Source of the DNA: Cricetomys ansorgei
Taxonomy: Eukaryota > Chordata > Mammalia > Rodentia > Nesomyidae
Direction: 5' to 3'
Length of the DNA: 64,000 nucleotides
Assembly: GCA_026225945.1 (NCBI GenBank)
Contig: JAMJFZ010001222.1
Coordinates: 1 to 64,000, forward strand
Below, in pieces: positions 9,677-20,879 of this stretch. Each line of letters begins with the position of its first letter. Position 1 is the stretch's first letter. Under the pieces are notes generated by a model. The model saw only the letters and a list, made by a program, of their open reading frames with translations, made no database searches and was not told the origin of the DNA. The position numbers were made by a program, and so were the translations under genes.

Positions 9677-12437
9677 CTTTCCCAGCAACTGTCCCTTTTC
9701 TCAGCCTGGTAGCTGCCTTCCTTGCCTTCAGCAACTGTCTTCTGTCTCAGCCTGGTGGCTGCCTTCCTTCCCAGCAACTGTCTTCTGTCTCAGCCTGGTG
9801 GCTGCCTTCCTTTTCCAGCAACTGTCTTCTGTCTCAGCCGTGGTGGCTGCCTTCCTTCCCAGCAACTGTCTTCTGTCTCAGTCTGGGGGGCCTTCCTTCT
9901 CCCCAAAACTGTCCCTTGTCTCAGCCTGGTGGCTGCCTTCCTTCCCAGCAACTGTCTTCTGTATCTCAGCCTGGTGGCTGCCTTCCTTCCCAGCAACTGT
10001 CTTCTGTCTCAGCCTGGTGGCTGCCTTCCTTCCTTTCAGCAACTGTCTTCTGTCTCAGCCTGGTGGCTGCCTTCCTTCCAAGCAACTGTCTTCTGTCTCA
10101 GCCTGGTGGCTGCCTTCCTTCTTCCCAGCAACTGTCCCTTGTCTCAGTCTGGTGGCTGCCTTCCTTCCCAGCAACTGTCCCTTGTCTCAGCCTGGTGGCT
10201 GCCTTCCTTCCCAGCAACTGTCTTCTGTCTCAGTCTGGTGGCTGCCTTCCTTCCCAGCAACTGTCCCTTGTCTCAGTCTGGTGGCTGCCTTCCTTCCCAG
10301 CAACTGTCCCTTGTCTCAGCCTGGTGGCTGCCTTCCTTCCAGCAACTGTCTTCTGTCTCAGCCTGGTGGCTGCCTTCCTTTCCCAGCAACTGTCTTCTGT
10401 CTCAGCCTGGTGGCTGCCTTCCTTCCCAGCAACTGTCTTCTGTCTCAGCCTGGTGGCTGCCTTCCTTCCCAGCAACTGTCTTCTGTCTCAGCCTGGTGGC
10501 TGCCTTCCTTCCCAGCAACTGTCTTCTGTCTCAGCCTGGTGGCTGCCTTCCTTCCCAGCAACTGTCTTCTGTCTCAGTCTGGGGCTGGCTGCCTTCCTTC
10601 CAGCAACTGTCCCTTTTCTCAGCCTGGTAGCTGCCTTCTTCCCAGCAACTGTCTTCTGTCTCAGCCTGGTGGCTGCCTTCCTTCCCAGCAACTGTCTTCT
10701 GTTCAGCCTGGTGGCTGCCTTCCTTCCCAGCAACTGTCTTCTGTCTCAGCCTGGTGGCTGCCTTCCTTCCCAGCAACTGTCTTCTGTCTCAGTCTGGGGC
10801 TGCCTTCCTTCCCAGCAACTGTCCCTTGTCTCAGCCTGGTGGCTGCCTTTCCTTCCCAGCAACTGTCTTCTGTCTCAGCCTGGTGGCTGCCTTACTTCCC
10901 AGCAACTGTCCCTTCTGTCTCAGCCTGGTAGCTGCCTTCCTTCCCAGCAACTGTCCCTCTGTCTCAGTCTGGTGGCTGCCTTCCTTCCCAGCAACTGTCC
11001 CTCTGTCTCAGCCTGGTGGCTGCCTTCCTTCCCAGCAACTGTCTTCTGTCTCAGCCTGGTGGCTGCCTTCCTTCCCAGCAACTGTCCCTTGTCTCAGCCT
11101 GGTGGCTGCCTTCCTTCCCAGCAACTGTCTTCTGTCTCAGCCTGGTGGCTGCCTTCCTTCCCAGCAACTGTCTTCTGTCTCAGCTGGTGCTGCCTTCCTT
11201 CCCAGCAACTGTCCCTTCTGTCTCAGCCTGGTAGCTGCCTTCCTTCCCAGCAACTGTCCCTTGTCTCAGTCTGGTGGCTGCCTTCCTTCCCAGCAACTGT
11301 CCCTCTGTCTCAGCCTGGTGGCTGCCTTCCTTCCCAGCAACTGTCTTCTGTCTCAGTCTGGTGGCTGCCTTCCTTCCCAGCAACTGTCCCTCTGTCTCAG
11401 TCTGGTGGCTGCCTTCCTTCCCAGCAACTGTCCTTCTGTCTCAGCCTGGTGACTGCCTTCCTTCCCAGCAACTGTCTTCTGTCTCAGTCTGGGGCTGCCT
11501 TCCTTCCCAGCAACTGTCCCTTTTCTCAGCCTGGTAGCTGCCTTCCTTCCCAGCAACTGTCTTCTGTCTCAGCCTGGTGGCTGCCTTCCTTCCCAGCAAC
11601 TGTCTTCTGTCTCAGCCTGGTGGCTGCCTTCCTTCCCAGCAACTGTCTTCTGTCTCAGCCTGGTGGCTGCCTTCCTTCCCAGCAACTGTCTTCTGTCTCA
11701 GTCTGGGGTGCCTTCCTTCCCAGCAACTGTCTTCTGTCTCAGCCTGGTGGCTGCCTTCCTTCCCAGCAACTGTCTTCTGTCTCAGCCTGGTGGCTGCTTC
11801 CTTCCCAGCAACTGTCTTTGTCTCAGCCTGGTGACTGCCTTCCTTCCCAGCAACTGTCTTCTGTCTCAGCTGGTGGCTGCCTTCCTTCCCAGCAACTGTC
11901 TTCTGTCTCAGCCTGGTGGCTGCCTTCCTTCCCAGCAACTGTCCTTTGTCTCAGCCTGGTGGCTGCCTTCCTTCCCAGCAACTGTCTTCTGTCTCAGCCT
12001 GGTGGCTGCCTTCCTTCCCAGCAACTGTCCCTTGTCTCAGTCTGGTGGCTGCCTTCCTTCCCAGCCTTCCCAGTCTGGTGGCTGCCTTCCTTCCCAGCAA
12101 CTGTCCCTTGTCTCAGCCTGGTGGCTGCCTTCCTTCCCAGCAACTGTCCCTTGTCTCAGTCTGGTGGCTGCCTTCCTTCCCAGCAACTGTCCTTTGTCTC
12201 AGCCTGGTGGCTGCCTTCCTTCCCAGCAACTGTCTTCTGTCTCAGCCTGGTGGCTGCCTTCCTTCCCAGCAACTGTCTTCTGTCTCAGCCTGGTGGCTGC
12301 CTTCCTTCCCAGCAACTGTCTTCTGTCTCAGCCTGGTGGCTGCCTTCCTTCCCAGCAACTGTCTTCTGTCTCAGCCTGGTGGCTGCCTTCCTTCCCAGCA
12401 ACTGTCTTCTGTCTCAGCCTGGTGGCTGCCTTCCTAT
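9677..12437 (+). repeat. 43-bp minisatellite, about 64 copies
   Basis: The consensus unit is 43 bp: GTCTCAGCCTGGTGGCTGCC followed by TTCCTTCCCAGCAACTGTCT and TCT. Two sub-variants alternate, 'gtcttctgtctcagcc' and 'gtcccttgtctcag[c/t]c'. Some units are 40-46 bp, and one at about 12,060-12,076 is truncated ('cagccttcccagtctgg'). Copies are very alike, most of all at the right end (12,200-12,430), where several successive units are identical. The + strand unit has no TAA, TAG or TGA, and 43 is not a multiple of 3, so long frames up to 851 codons open in all three forward frames. They are by-products of the repeat, not genes. Decayed units continue to about 12,560. Confidence 0.97.
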
Positions 12438-12560
12438 CCACTGTCCCTTGCCACTAACTGTCTTTGTCTGAGCCTTTCCAGCAACTGTCCTTTGTCTGAG
12501 CCTAGTTCCTGCCTGCCTTCCCATCGACATCCTCTGCCACTAACTGCCAATTCCAACTGG

Positions 12561-14239
12561 CAACACTCCTAAATAGGGCTCCTCAGCTGTTCCCAGAAGT
12601 CTAAGGAAGACTAAACAGCATAAAAAAAAACCTTCTTAGTAAAGTCCCTACACTATTGTCCCCTCTTCCAGATCACTGTTTCTCAGCACCGTCTCCTTTT
12701 CACGCAGCTAGCACCCATATTCTTGTTTCTTATAACAATGTGGTGGTTCTCCCTCTGTTAAAGCGTGTGTGGCAGAGGCAGAACAGCATGTCTCTTTCTC
12801 CTCCACCAAAGCTTATCAAAACCAGGGGAATGGTGGACTTTATAGCAGTCTCCAGTTGTCAACAATACACCCTGTCTGTAAGATAGCTCCATCGTGGTGC
12901 GGCCCGTGCTGGCTGCTCTCTACACAATAGGGCTAAGCATGGATGACAGCTCATGAACGCTGGAAACCTGACACTCACTGCACAGCTTGCTGGCAGCTGG
13001 CTGGGTTGGACGCCATCTTTTCAAGGCACCTTGTTGGTTTTTAAAGGAATGATAACATTTACAGAACGCGTGCTTCTTAATTGGTGGGTCCGTGGCAGAA
13101 AGTCATCAGAAAATTTCTCTCACCAAAGATAATCAGAAACAAAGTTAGCAGTAAAGTAACAAAATGGGAATAAACGGTTTGGGGTTCAAGTGAAAATAAA
13201 GAACTACTCTCAGTTTTAAAAAAAGACAAACGGCTTCTATAAACAATAAAAAAATGAACACCCTTGTAGAAAAACTGTCAAAAGTTTACATAAAGAAATG
13301 TGCTTATCTGTTTGCTTCTTGTTGTGTTTCTGTTCTCACACATGCTGAAGCACAGATGTGGGGTCAGCAGACAACTTTCTGGGGTTCGTTCCCACTTTGG
13401 AGCCGGGTTGAGGCAGGCTCTCACTGGCAGAGAGCTCCCAGCCAGCGCTCCGATCTCTTCCTGCTGTCCCCCAGCTTTCTCCATGGGTCCCAGGGGTATT
13501 CTCAGCACCTATCCCCCGGGCTACTCACCAGCCCACCTCATCTCAGGCCTGCTTATTATAGCGATCACATCTTAGCCTTCCGAGCAACCTGTGTTTGTAA
13601 CTGTTTTTTATAGCATTGTGTTCTTATTTCTCCAAGGTTTTTGCCAGCTGAGCCTTCTCCCTATCCTTACAGAGAGGAATTTTGAATAATCCACAAAATA
13701 AGAAAAAGTGAACAACTACCCTTAGAGCAAAATAAATACAAATTAAATTGCATACCCAGTCTTTTCAATAAGATTAACAAATTTCATAAGAGTATGAAAA
13801 AATAGGTACTCTCATATAGGAGTATAAATTGATACAGAAATATAAATGAAAATACAACTTAGCTATAAACTTCACTTATAAATGTTTTTCCCTTTGAATA
13901 TGTTTATGTATGATTTTATCTGCAATATTGTCTTTTTAAAATTAATTAATTTTCTTTAATAATTAATTAATAATTTGAGTTTCATTCACTGAATCTCGAT
14001 AACACCCTCTTCCCATTCCTCCCTTTTCCATCCTCCCGCCCTTGTGCCCTCAAAACAAAACAAATAAAACAAAATTAGGTCCAGCTAGTATGGTAGGAGC
14101 ATAGATCACAGACATCACCACAGTTCTTGGAGGCAGCAGGCCTCCTGATAATGGACATTCACCTAGCCCATACTAGCCTGAGAACAAGCTCAGTGAAGTT
14201 TGACCCAAAGTTGGGCCTCACTGACCGAGCCTGCAGGCA
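12561..14239. other. Intergenic DNA, possible old L1 fragment
   Basis: No gene is seen. The part 13,780-13,880 (aataggtactctcatatagg, then gagtataaattgatac) resembles the 3' part of an old L1, but weakly. A T/A-rich palindromic patch lies at 13,940-13,975 (attaattaatt), and 14,053-14,075 is a (CAAAA)-rich patch. Confidence 0.4.
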
Positions 14240-15285
14240 CTCAGACAATGAGTGAGCATCCCAATATCCTACAAGCACCAAAGCATCCTGCAGACTCCCA
14301 AATATTCCGCAGGCACCCAGACATCCCACAGGTACCAGGGTCTCCTGCAGGCATCTGGACAGCCTGCAGGCACTAGGACATTCCAGAGGTAACAGGGCAT
14401 CCCACAGGCTTCAGGGCATTCTTCAGATGCTTGAGCATCATGCAGGCACTGTGCCAACCTGCAGACATCAGGGCATCACACAGGCACCAGACACCATATA
14501 GGCACCAGACATCCCACAAGCACCAGGGCTTCCTGAAGGCACCAGGACCTCCCATAGGCACCAGGGCCTCCCAAAGGCACCAAGACCTCTAGTGTGCACC
14601 AGGACCTCCCACAGGATCCAGGACGTCCAGCAAGCACCAGGACATCCCCCAGGCTTCAGGGAATCCTGCAGATACCGGGCATCACACAGGCACTTGGCTA
14701 ACCTGCAGACACCAGATATCTCCTAGGTACACAGACATCCCACAGGCACCCAGACATCACAAAGGCACCCAATCACCTGGCAGTCACCAGAGCCTCCCAC
14801 AGGTGACTGGATATCCTGAAGGCACCAAGACTTTCCACAGGAACCAAGGCCTCCCACAGGCACCCAGACACTCTGAAAGCACCTGGATATCCTGCAGGCA
14901 CACAGACATCCTGCAAGTACCAGGGCCTCCCATAAGGCACTGGGACATCCAGCAGGCACCAGGGTACCCACGGGTACCTGGGCATCCCACAGGCACCAGG
15001 ATTTCCCACAGGCACCAGGAGATCCCACAGACATCCAGGCATCACATAGGCACTGGGCCAACCCATAGACACCCAGACATTTCACAGGTACCCAGACATC
15101 CTGTAGGCACACAGACATCACACAGGTACCTGGACATCACATAGGCACTCAGACCTCCTGCATACATCTGGCCTTCCCACAGGGACCTGAGTATCTCACA
15201 GGTACCCAGATATCATATAGGCACCCTGGCTTTATGGAGGCTCCTGAACTCCAGGCAGGCACCCAAATACCATTCAGTCACTGAA
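14240..15285. repeat. Decayed 19-bp-period minisatellite, about 54 units
   Basis: Units such as GCACCAGGACCTCCCACAG follow one another at 19-bp spacing with many substitutions (variants GCACCAGGGCCTCCCAAAG, GCACCAAGACCTCTAGTGT, GCACCAGGACATCCCCCAG). The divergence is far greater than in the 43-bp array nearby, so this array is older or no longer homogenised. The period is not a multiple of 3; frames up to 132 codons arise on both strands by chance. Confidence 0.9.
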
Positions 15286-17090
15286 CAGCCCACAGAATGA
15301 GTGTCCCATGGAGCCAGGCCCAAAAATCCAGTGAACTCTGATGGTGTCAACACTGAAGACAGATCTCTAATTGTCTTGGTCCACATGAGCATTTTGAGGT
15401 TTCTAAGACCTCTCTCAGAAGGAGGACATTCATCCCCCTAGTATGGAATATTCTTCAGCTGGAACACCTTGCTGTTGCTCAGGATCAGGGTGATCCCCAT
15501 AGTTGGCAGAGCATTCAGGGTCAGGACTTGCTTGAGCTCCAACTGATGCATAACCACCCCCCTTATCAGACTTACCACCATCCATCCTGCTGCCTTGGCC
15601 TTTGTGCTTGCATCCCTCAGGTGGTGACACAGTCCATGCTCTCCCTCACCCTATCAGGGAGAGCAATACGAGTAACTGTCACATCCCCAGGAATGGAAGA
15701 ATTGGCCTGGTAAGGGGTGAAGAGGCCAGGAGGGTCTGTTGGTCACCAGAGGACAGTTCTCTTGTGTGGATTCTCAGTCCAGGATCTGAGACTCTCTTCA
15801 GCTGGGCTATCCTGTTGTTGTTTAGGAGCAGGATGAGTCTGTGGTTTGGCAGCTAGTTTGGAGGCAGGACCTGGTCCAGCTCCAGACTACTACTTCCCAC
15901 CCTGCCCTCATCACCTGGCCTTTGTGCCTACAGCCCAGAGTGGTGATGCAGTGTACACTCTCCCCACCCACCAGGGAGAGCAATATGAGTGACAGCCACA
16001 GTCACAGGAGCAGCAGAGCTGGCCTGGCAGGCAATGGAGAGGCCAGGATGGTCTGGTGGCGGTCTGAGGACCTAGTCATTGTCTGCCCTGGGCACACGCC
16101 CAGGCCTGTCCCCTCCTCTAGCCATGTGTCTCCTAACAGCACTTGTCTCCATTCCCCTGTCTGCCTGGGTCTGCCTCTCTTCACAGCGTGCATGTTCCAG
16201 CCTGGCAGGTCAGTAGGGCAGCCAGGTTGTGGCCTCAGCCTCTGGCATCTCAAGCACCCCTCCCTCTCAGGGATTCCTAGTCCCCTTGTCCTCCATCCTG
16301 CTCATGACTGTGTCTCCAGATCACTGTCCTCCATGCAGGCTGAGCCTGTGCTCACTCCACTCTCCTTTCCCTCCATTCACAGCCAGCTGACCCCAGGTGT
16401 GTCACTGACCCTGCGTCTTCCCAACCACTTTTAATTTAGTAAGTTCCTCCTGCCTCACCACCAGTGTACTTCTCCCAGTCCACAAGTACATGAGGAGCAG
16501 GGGCATCCTGAGTGGAAGTGATAGGCAGTGGCCAGAGCCCTGTAGGATTTAGCTTACTGCCCCACCACCGTCTTGAGTTCTGTCTGTGGTTCTGATCATC
16601 CGTCACAGATTTCTCACATAGCTATGGTGCCTGTCAGGCATGCTCCTGCATCTCTGTGCTGTGGTTTCCTTCCCACTTCTCCATTCCTGACTCTCCTTCT
16701 GGCTCATTCTTCCATGCCATGGGTGGGACCCTCAAATGGAGCCTGTGGGTCCAGTGGGAGCCCTTTCCTTGCAGGCAGAGATGCGGCTGCTCCACCAGAC
16801 TCTGCTCCGGGCTCGCCTCTCGATGCCATAGGTCAAAAGCACCCTACTATTCTGCCACGTTTCGTCTCTCAGCTCATGGTCCAAGGTTCCTACAGGTCTG
16901 TCACTGCCACTGGGTCTTTCTAACCATTCTGGATTCTCATAGTTCTCCTTGCTATACCTGGTGCCAGTGTGGCATCTCCCGTCCCACGAACACATGAGGG
17001 GCCGTGGGCACTGTGAGTGGGGCAGCAGGACAGCTGGTGGAGCCCTGATGGACTCTGCTCACTGCCCTGCCACCATCTTGCTCCCCAAGA
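15286..17090 (-). repeat. Large imperfect tandem units next to the 19-bp array
   Basis: Two units offset by 317 bp share 'cagggagagcaata[c/t]gagt', 'ggcctttgtgc', 'ggtggtga[c/t]' and 'gaggccagga[g/t]ggtctg' (for example 15,655 and 15,972). A second pair offset by about 501 bp shares 'acatgagg[a/g]gc', 'gagccctg' and 'ctgcc[c/t]..ccaccatctt' (16,490 and 16,991). On the minus strand the outer edge reads GGGGAGCAAGATGGTGGC, which contains a YY1-like CAAGATGG as found at the start of mammalian L1 5' UTRs. A minus-strand L1 promoter-monomer array is one reading; no ORF1 follows it. The family is not recognised. Confidence 0.6.
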
Positions 17091-17195
17091 AGTGCAATAT
17101 TGTTTTAATATATCAAAATACCAAACAGCCATTTATTATAGAACAGGTTAAATTCACCATTGTATGTGAATAAACGTGTGTAAGAACAAAAACAG
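17091..17195. other. Short spacer
   Basis: AT-rich sequence between the tandem units and the B1 SINE; nothing recognised. Confidence 0.5.
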
Positions 17196-17306
17196 AGCAG
17201 CTGGGCATGTATGGCACACACTGGCGATCCAGCATTTGGGAGGCTAAGGCAGGAAGATTGCAGTCTCAAGGCCAGCCAGGGCTATGCAGCATGATCCTGT
17301 CTCAAG
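17196..17306 (+). mobile_element. B1-type SINE, shortened
   Basis: 'agctgggcatgtatggcaca', 'ttgggaggctaaggcaggaa', 'caaggccagccagggctatg' and 'gatcctgtctcaa' in B1 order. The middle quarter is missing. Its A-rich tail has been replaced by the (GGGAA)n array. Confidence 0.8.
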
Positions 17307-17848
17307 GGAAGGGAAGGGAAGGGAAGGGAAGGGAAGGGAAGGGAAGGGAAGGGAAGGGAAGGGAAGGGAAGGGAAGGGAAGGAAAGGGAAGGGAAGGGAA
17401 GGGAAGAAGAGGACAGGGAAGAGAAGGGAAGGGAAGGGAAGGGAAGGGAAGGGAAGGAAGGGAAGGGAAGGGAAGGGAAGGGAAGGGAGAAGGGAAGGGA
17501 GAAGGGAAGGGAAGGGAAGGGAAGGGAAGGGAAGGGAAGGGAAGGGAAGGGAAGGGAAGGGAAGGGAAGGGAAGGGAGAAGGGAAGGGAGAAGGGAAGGG
17601 AAGGGAAGGGAAGGGAAGGGAAGGGAAGGGAAGGGAAGGGAAGGGAAGGGAAGGGAAGGGAAGGGAAGGGAGAAGGGAAGGGAAGGGAGAAGGGAAGGGA
17701 AGGGAAGGGAAGGGAGAAGGGAAGGGAAGGGAAGGGAAGGGAAGGGAAGGGAAGGGGGAAGGGAAGGGAAGGGAAGGGAAGGGAGAAGAAAGGGAAGGGA
17801 GAAGGGAAGGGAAGGGGGAGGGAAGGGAAGGGAAGGGAAGGGAAGGGC
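17307..17848 (+). repeat. (GGGAA)n / (AAGGG)n pentanucleotide array
   Basis: About 108 units in 540 bp, with interruptions GAAGG, GGGAGAA, GGGGGAA and one mixed stretch near 17,404-17,422. The + strand is pure purine apart from one C near 17,414. The array starts exactly at the tail of a B1 SINE. All three frames are open on both strands for about 200 codons; these are not genes. Confidence 0.97.
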
Positions 17849-18457
17849 AAAGCTTATACACTTATCACTTGTGAACTGAAATGAAAAATATATGTTTGAA
17901 AAACAAACCAAACAGAACAGAATTTGTAATATACATTTTGGTTATCTACTTTTGTGCAATAAACCATCCCCCGAATATAACAGACATCCATTTTATTATG
18001 CTCTCAAATTCTGCAGGGCAGGAGTTTCTGAATCTGCACAGTAGGCAGTGTGTTCTGTTATGTTTGAGACTTCAAGTGGAAAGACTTGGAGCTGACGTGA
18101 CACCAAGAGGCTGAGGCTATCCGGAGTCTTCACACCTCGAACAGTCAATTCTGGATACTGGCTGTGACCTTAGCTAGATCCATCAATCAACTCATCCATC
18201 ATCCCTTCTACTGTGTGTGTCCTGGGCTTTCACACAGCATGGTAGCTGGGTTTCAGATCGAGTGTCCCGGGAGACAGGAAACTGGCAAAGGGTCGTTTCC
18301 ACCACATTCTATTGGCTGAGGCCATCCCTCTATAAAAGAGGAAGAAGCATTCGCCTCATGCTTGTTGGGAAAGCTATTGATACAATAAGTGCAATAGATG
18401 GGGTAGAATATATTGTGGTAGCTATCTTTAAAAATTGCCATTTTACAGCAGATGCTC
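17849..18457. other. Intergenic DNA, no gene recognised
   Basis: No supported feature. Part of 17,940-18,300 has low-level similarity in tone to rodent LTR internal sequence but cannot be named. Confidence 0.4.
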
Positions 18458-18466
18458 TGTGTGTGT

Positions 18467-18514
<48 letters not shown>
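18458..18514 (+). repeat. (TG)n microsatellite
   Basis: About 28 TG units with one TA interruption. Confidence 0.95.
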
Positions 18515-18515
<1 letters not shown>

Positions 18516-18711
18516 GTCTTTATACACGGGATGCCTCTAAAGGCAGAGATAGCTAATGCCAGCTGCCCCAGAGTAGGAAAGCAGCTGTTTAGAGAACAGG
18601 AGTAAGATGGAGATTTTTACTTCAACCTGTTCAAAATTCACACATAGCCCAGATCCTTCCAAAGATTAACAGCCAATCCTAAAAGCTTCTAAATAAAAAG
18701 AAAAAAAGCCA
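18515..18711. other. Spacer, nothing recognised
   Basis: Short unique stretch between a microsatellite and a SINE. Confidence 0.5.
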
Positions 18712-18898
18712 CCTTGATGGCAAGATGGCTCATCAAATAAAGCACAGCACTTGCCATGCAAGCCTGGTAACCTGAGTTCATTCCCCAGAACCCACATAAA
18801 GGTGGGTGGAAAGAACTGGCTCCACAAAGTTGTCCTTTGACCTCCATGGGCACATCATGATACTCGTCCCCACACCCCCAAACACACACACATCAATG
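18712..18898 (+). mobile_element. B3/B2-type SINE
   Basis: 'ggcaagatggctcatcaaat', 'cttgccatgcaagcctg', 'gagttcattccccagaaccc', 'ttgtcctttgacctccatgg' and a (CA)-rich tail match the B3 layout. Confidence 0.75.
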
Positions 18899-18906
18899 CA
18901 CTGTAG

Positions 18907-19245
18907 TGGTCTGAATGAGAATGGCTCCCTACAGCCTCCCCAGTTGCAGAACTGTTTTGAAACTAGATGGTATGTGGCCTTGTTGGAGGAGGTGTATCAC
19001 TAGTGGTGTACTCTGAGGTTTCAAAAGACACCAGTTATTCTTAGTGTGACCTCTCAGTCTCCTGCTTGTGGATCAAGATGTAAGGTCTCAGCTACTGTTC
19101 TAGACCCATGCCTGCCTGCCTGCTACAATGCTCTGCACCATGATCATGACTCAGCCTCTGAGACTATAAACCCCAAATAAACTCTTTCTTCTAGATGTTG
19201 TCTTCATCACTGTATCTTATCACAGCAATAGAAAAGTAACCAACA
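18907..19245 (+). mobile_element. Rodent LTR, family 2 (ERVL/MaLR-like)
   Basis: It starts TGGTCTGAATGAGAATGGC, includes 'ggtatgtggccttgttggag', 'tttcaaaagacacc', 'catgatcatgactc' and 'ccaaataaactctttcttc', and ends 'aaaagtaaccaacaca'. An AATAAA lies about 70 bp before the right end. Confidence 0.7.
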
Positions 19246-20737
19246 CACACACACACATCATCATCATCATCACCATCATAATAAGTATTTTTAAAAAGAA
19301 AAAATCCAGTAACTCACAAGGAAGTTAAAACCTGAGTGACAGCTGACTTCTTTCAAATCCAGAAGATGAAGGGTGAAGCCTATACTTCAATAATTTGAAG
19401 TAAGAAGTAATTTCAAAACTAGAGCCACACCCAAAATATTTACCGATAAGGTATGAGGTGTATTCAGAACTTCTGTGTTTGCTAAAGCAGATAACATTCC
19501 CAAATCTGTATGAAACTCTAAGTTGTGGTTTAAATAAGAAAATGCATGTCAGTTCTCTGAGATAACAGATGGAAAAGAATTACAGGATTGAAATAAAAAT
19601 TGCAAAAAGCAAGCTATCTTCTTCTATAGAGCAAAGCTAGTATCAACCTAGAAGTCAAACATCAAGAAGTAGACAGGCATGATGATGTACACCTTTAATT
19701 CTAGCACTTGGGAAGCAGAGGGAGGGTCCAGAGAGGAGGTAGAAAGTAGGCAAAGGGAGATCGAGTCAGAACCAAGGCTGGGAGAATCTTGCAGTTGTGA
19801 CTGACTAATGATCAGGGTGCTTTTCTATTTATGCAGATTTCACAAAACAAAGACAAACTCATGATTTCCAAGGGGGTACAGATCATATCATTTTGTAAAT
19901 GGAGCCAGTCTCCAAGCCTTGAACAACATATAATTAAACTTTGGTAGTTAAAGTACTACTTGTAAGTTAGCTTGAACCGGAAAGCTTTCTTAGGCCTAAA
20001 AGCCTCTGCAGCTGACTTGCTCATATGATATCGATAGAAATCTGTTTACTTAAGAGAATTCCTTTTGTTTCCTAGTTAGGTGACCTCACCGTAACCTGGT
20101 GTAAGCCGGTCTTTTTATAAATGGCAAATCCTTACGTCTGCTTCTTTTTTCTTTATGTCACACTACTATGTAGGGTAAAGGCTGTTTTACCCAATCTAAC
20201 TTTGTCACTAAGTCCCTTTTTCTCTGGGCCGTGTCATGTATGACCCCCATCTCGTAAGCTACATATCCAAGAAACTCCTCTGAGGAGAAGGTCTCTGATC
20301 TGCCGCCACTTCTCCTGACCGGCTGGGGCTTATCAGCTTCTCCGAAGTTTACACTGCTCTGACTGCCTTGTTTCTGAGTTTGCTCTCGGGTAGATGCACC
20401 AAGAAGATCTGGAGCCATAGCCTCATAAAAAAAAAAAAAAATCCTAGCGTTTTTGTGCTTATCACAATCTCCAAGGCATAAGAAAGAGTCCTGGATACGG
20501 TCAGATAAGGTTATTTCCCTGAGAACAGAAGGGGCAGTTTAGTTAGGACTTTCCTAAAGACACTAAGACATAATATTTTCAGGCAAAGACATAAATGAGT
20601 CATAGTATATAAGTCCCCTAACAATACGACACATAGAGACCAAAGCCAAAAATGAGAGACAGCACAACTCGGCTTTGCTGGCTCTGTGTCGAGCAGCCGT
20701 GCTGGCTTCATGGCTTACTGCATTTCCACTGGTCATG
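19246..20737. other. Intergenic DNA with a B1 fragment and an A15 run
   Basis: A B1 fragment (+) lies at about 19,672-19,730 ('acaggcatgatgatgtacac'). A run of about 15 A lies at 20,427-20,441, downstream of a TATA-like ctttttataaatgg at about 20,110, so a decayed LTR or a retroposed tail is possible. On the minus strand a frame of 86 codons (20,158-20,418) with mixed composition ends 'KLDWVKQPLPYIVV'; I recognise no domain in it. Confidence 0.35.
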
Positions 20738-20815
20738 GCAGCACCAGTGATGTAGTTCAGTGTGTAACGCTTGCCTAGTGTGTATAAGACCCTGGGTTCA
20801 ATTCCCAGAATCAGA
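20738..20815 (+). mobile_element. ID SINE
   Basis: 'gtgatgtagttcagtgtgta', 'cgcttgcctagtgtgtataa' and 'gaccctgggttcaattccca' keep the A and B box regions of the tRNA-derived ID core. Confidence 0.8.
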
Positions 20816-20879
20816 ATGGAAGAAAAGGAAGGCTACTATCCGGTAAGCGTTCCTTAATAATTGCTATTGCCCTATGTAG

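Noticed and set aside
9677..12437. CRISPR-like array
   Set aside because: The repeats are contiguous with no unique spacers, and the host is a mammal.
9916..12471. 851-codon forward open frame rich in leucine, serine and proline
   Set aside because: It is the 43-bp minisatellite read through; the other two forward frames are open too and no splice, promoter or domain signal supports a protein.
14723..15144. Frames of 99-132 codons with repeated cysteine, glycine and tryptophan
   Set aside because: They follow the 19-bp-period array and change frame with it; no gene.
17207..17911. Open frames of about 180-225 codons on both strands
   Set aside because: They are translations of the GGGAA pentanucleotide array, which has no stop in any frame.
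20738..20815. tRNA gene
   Set aside because: The A and B box pattern belongs to an ID SINE, which descends from a tRNA but has no clover-leaf left to support a functional tRNA.
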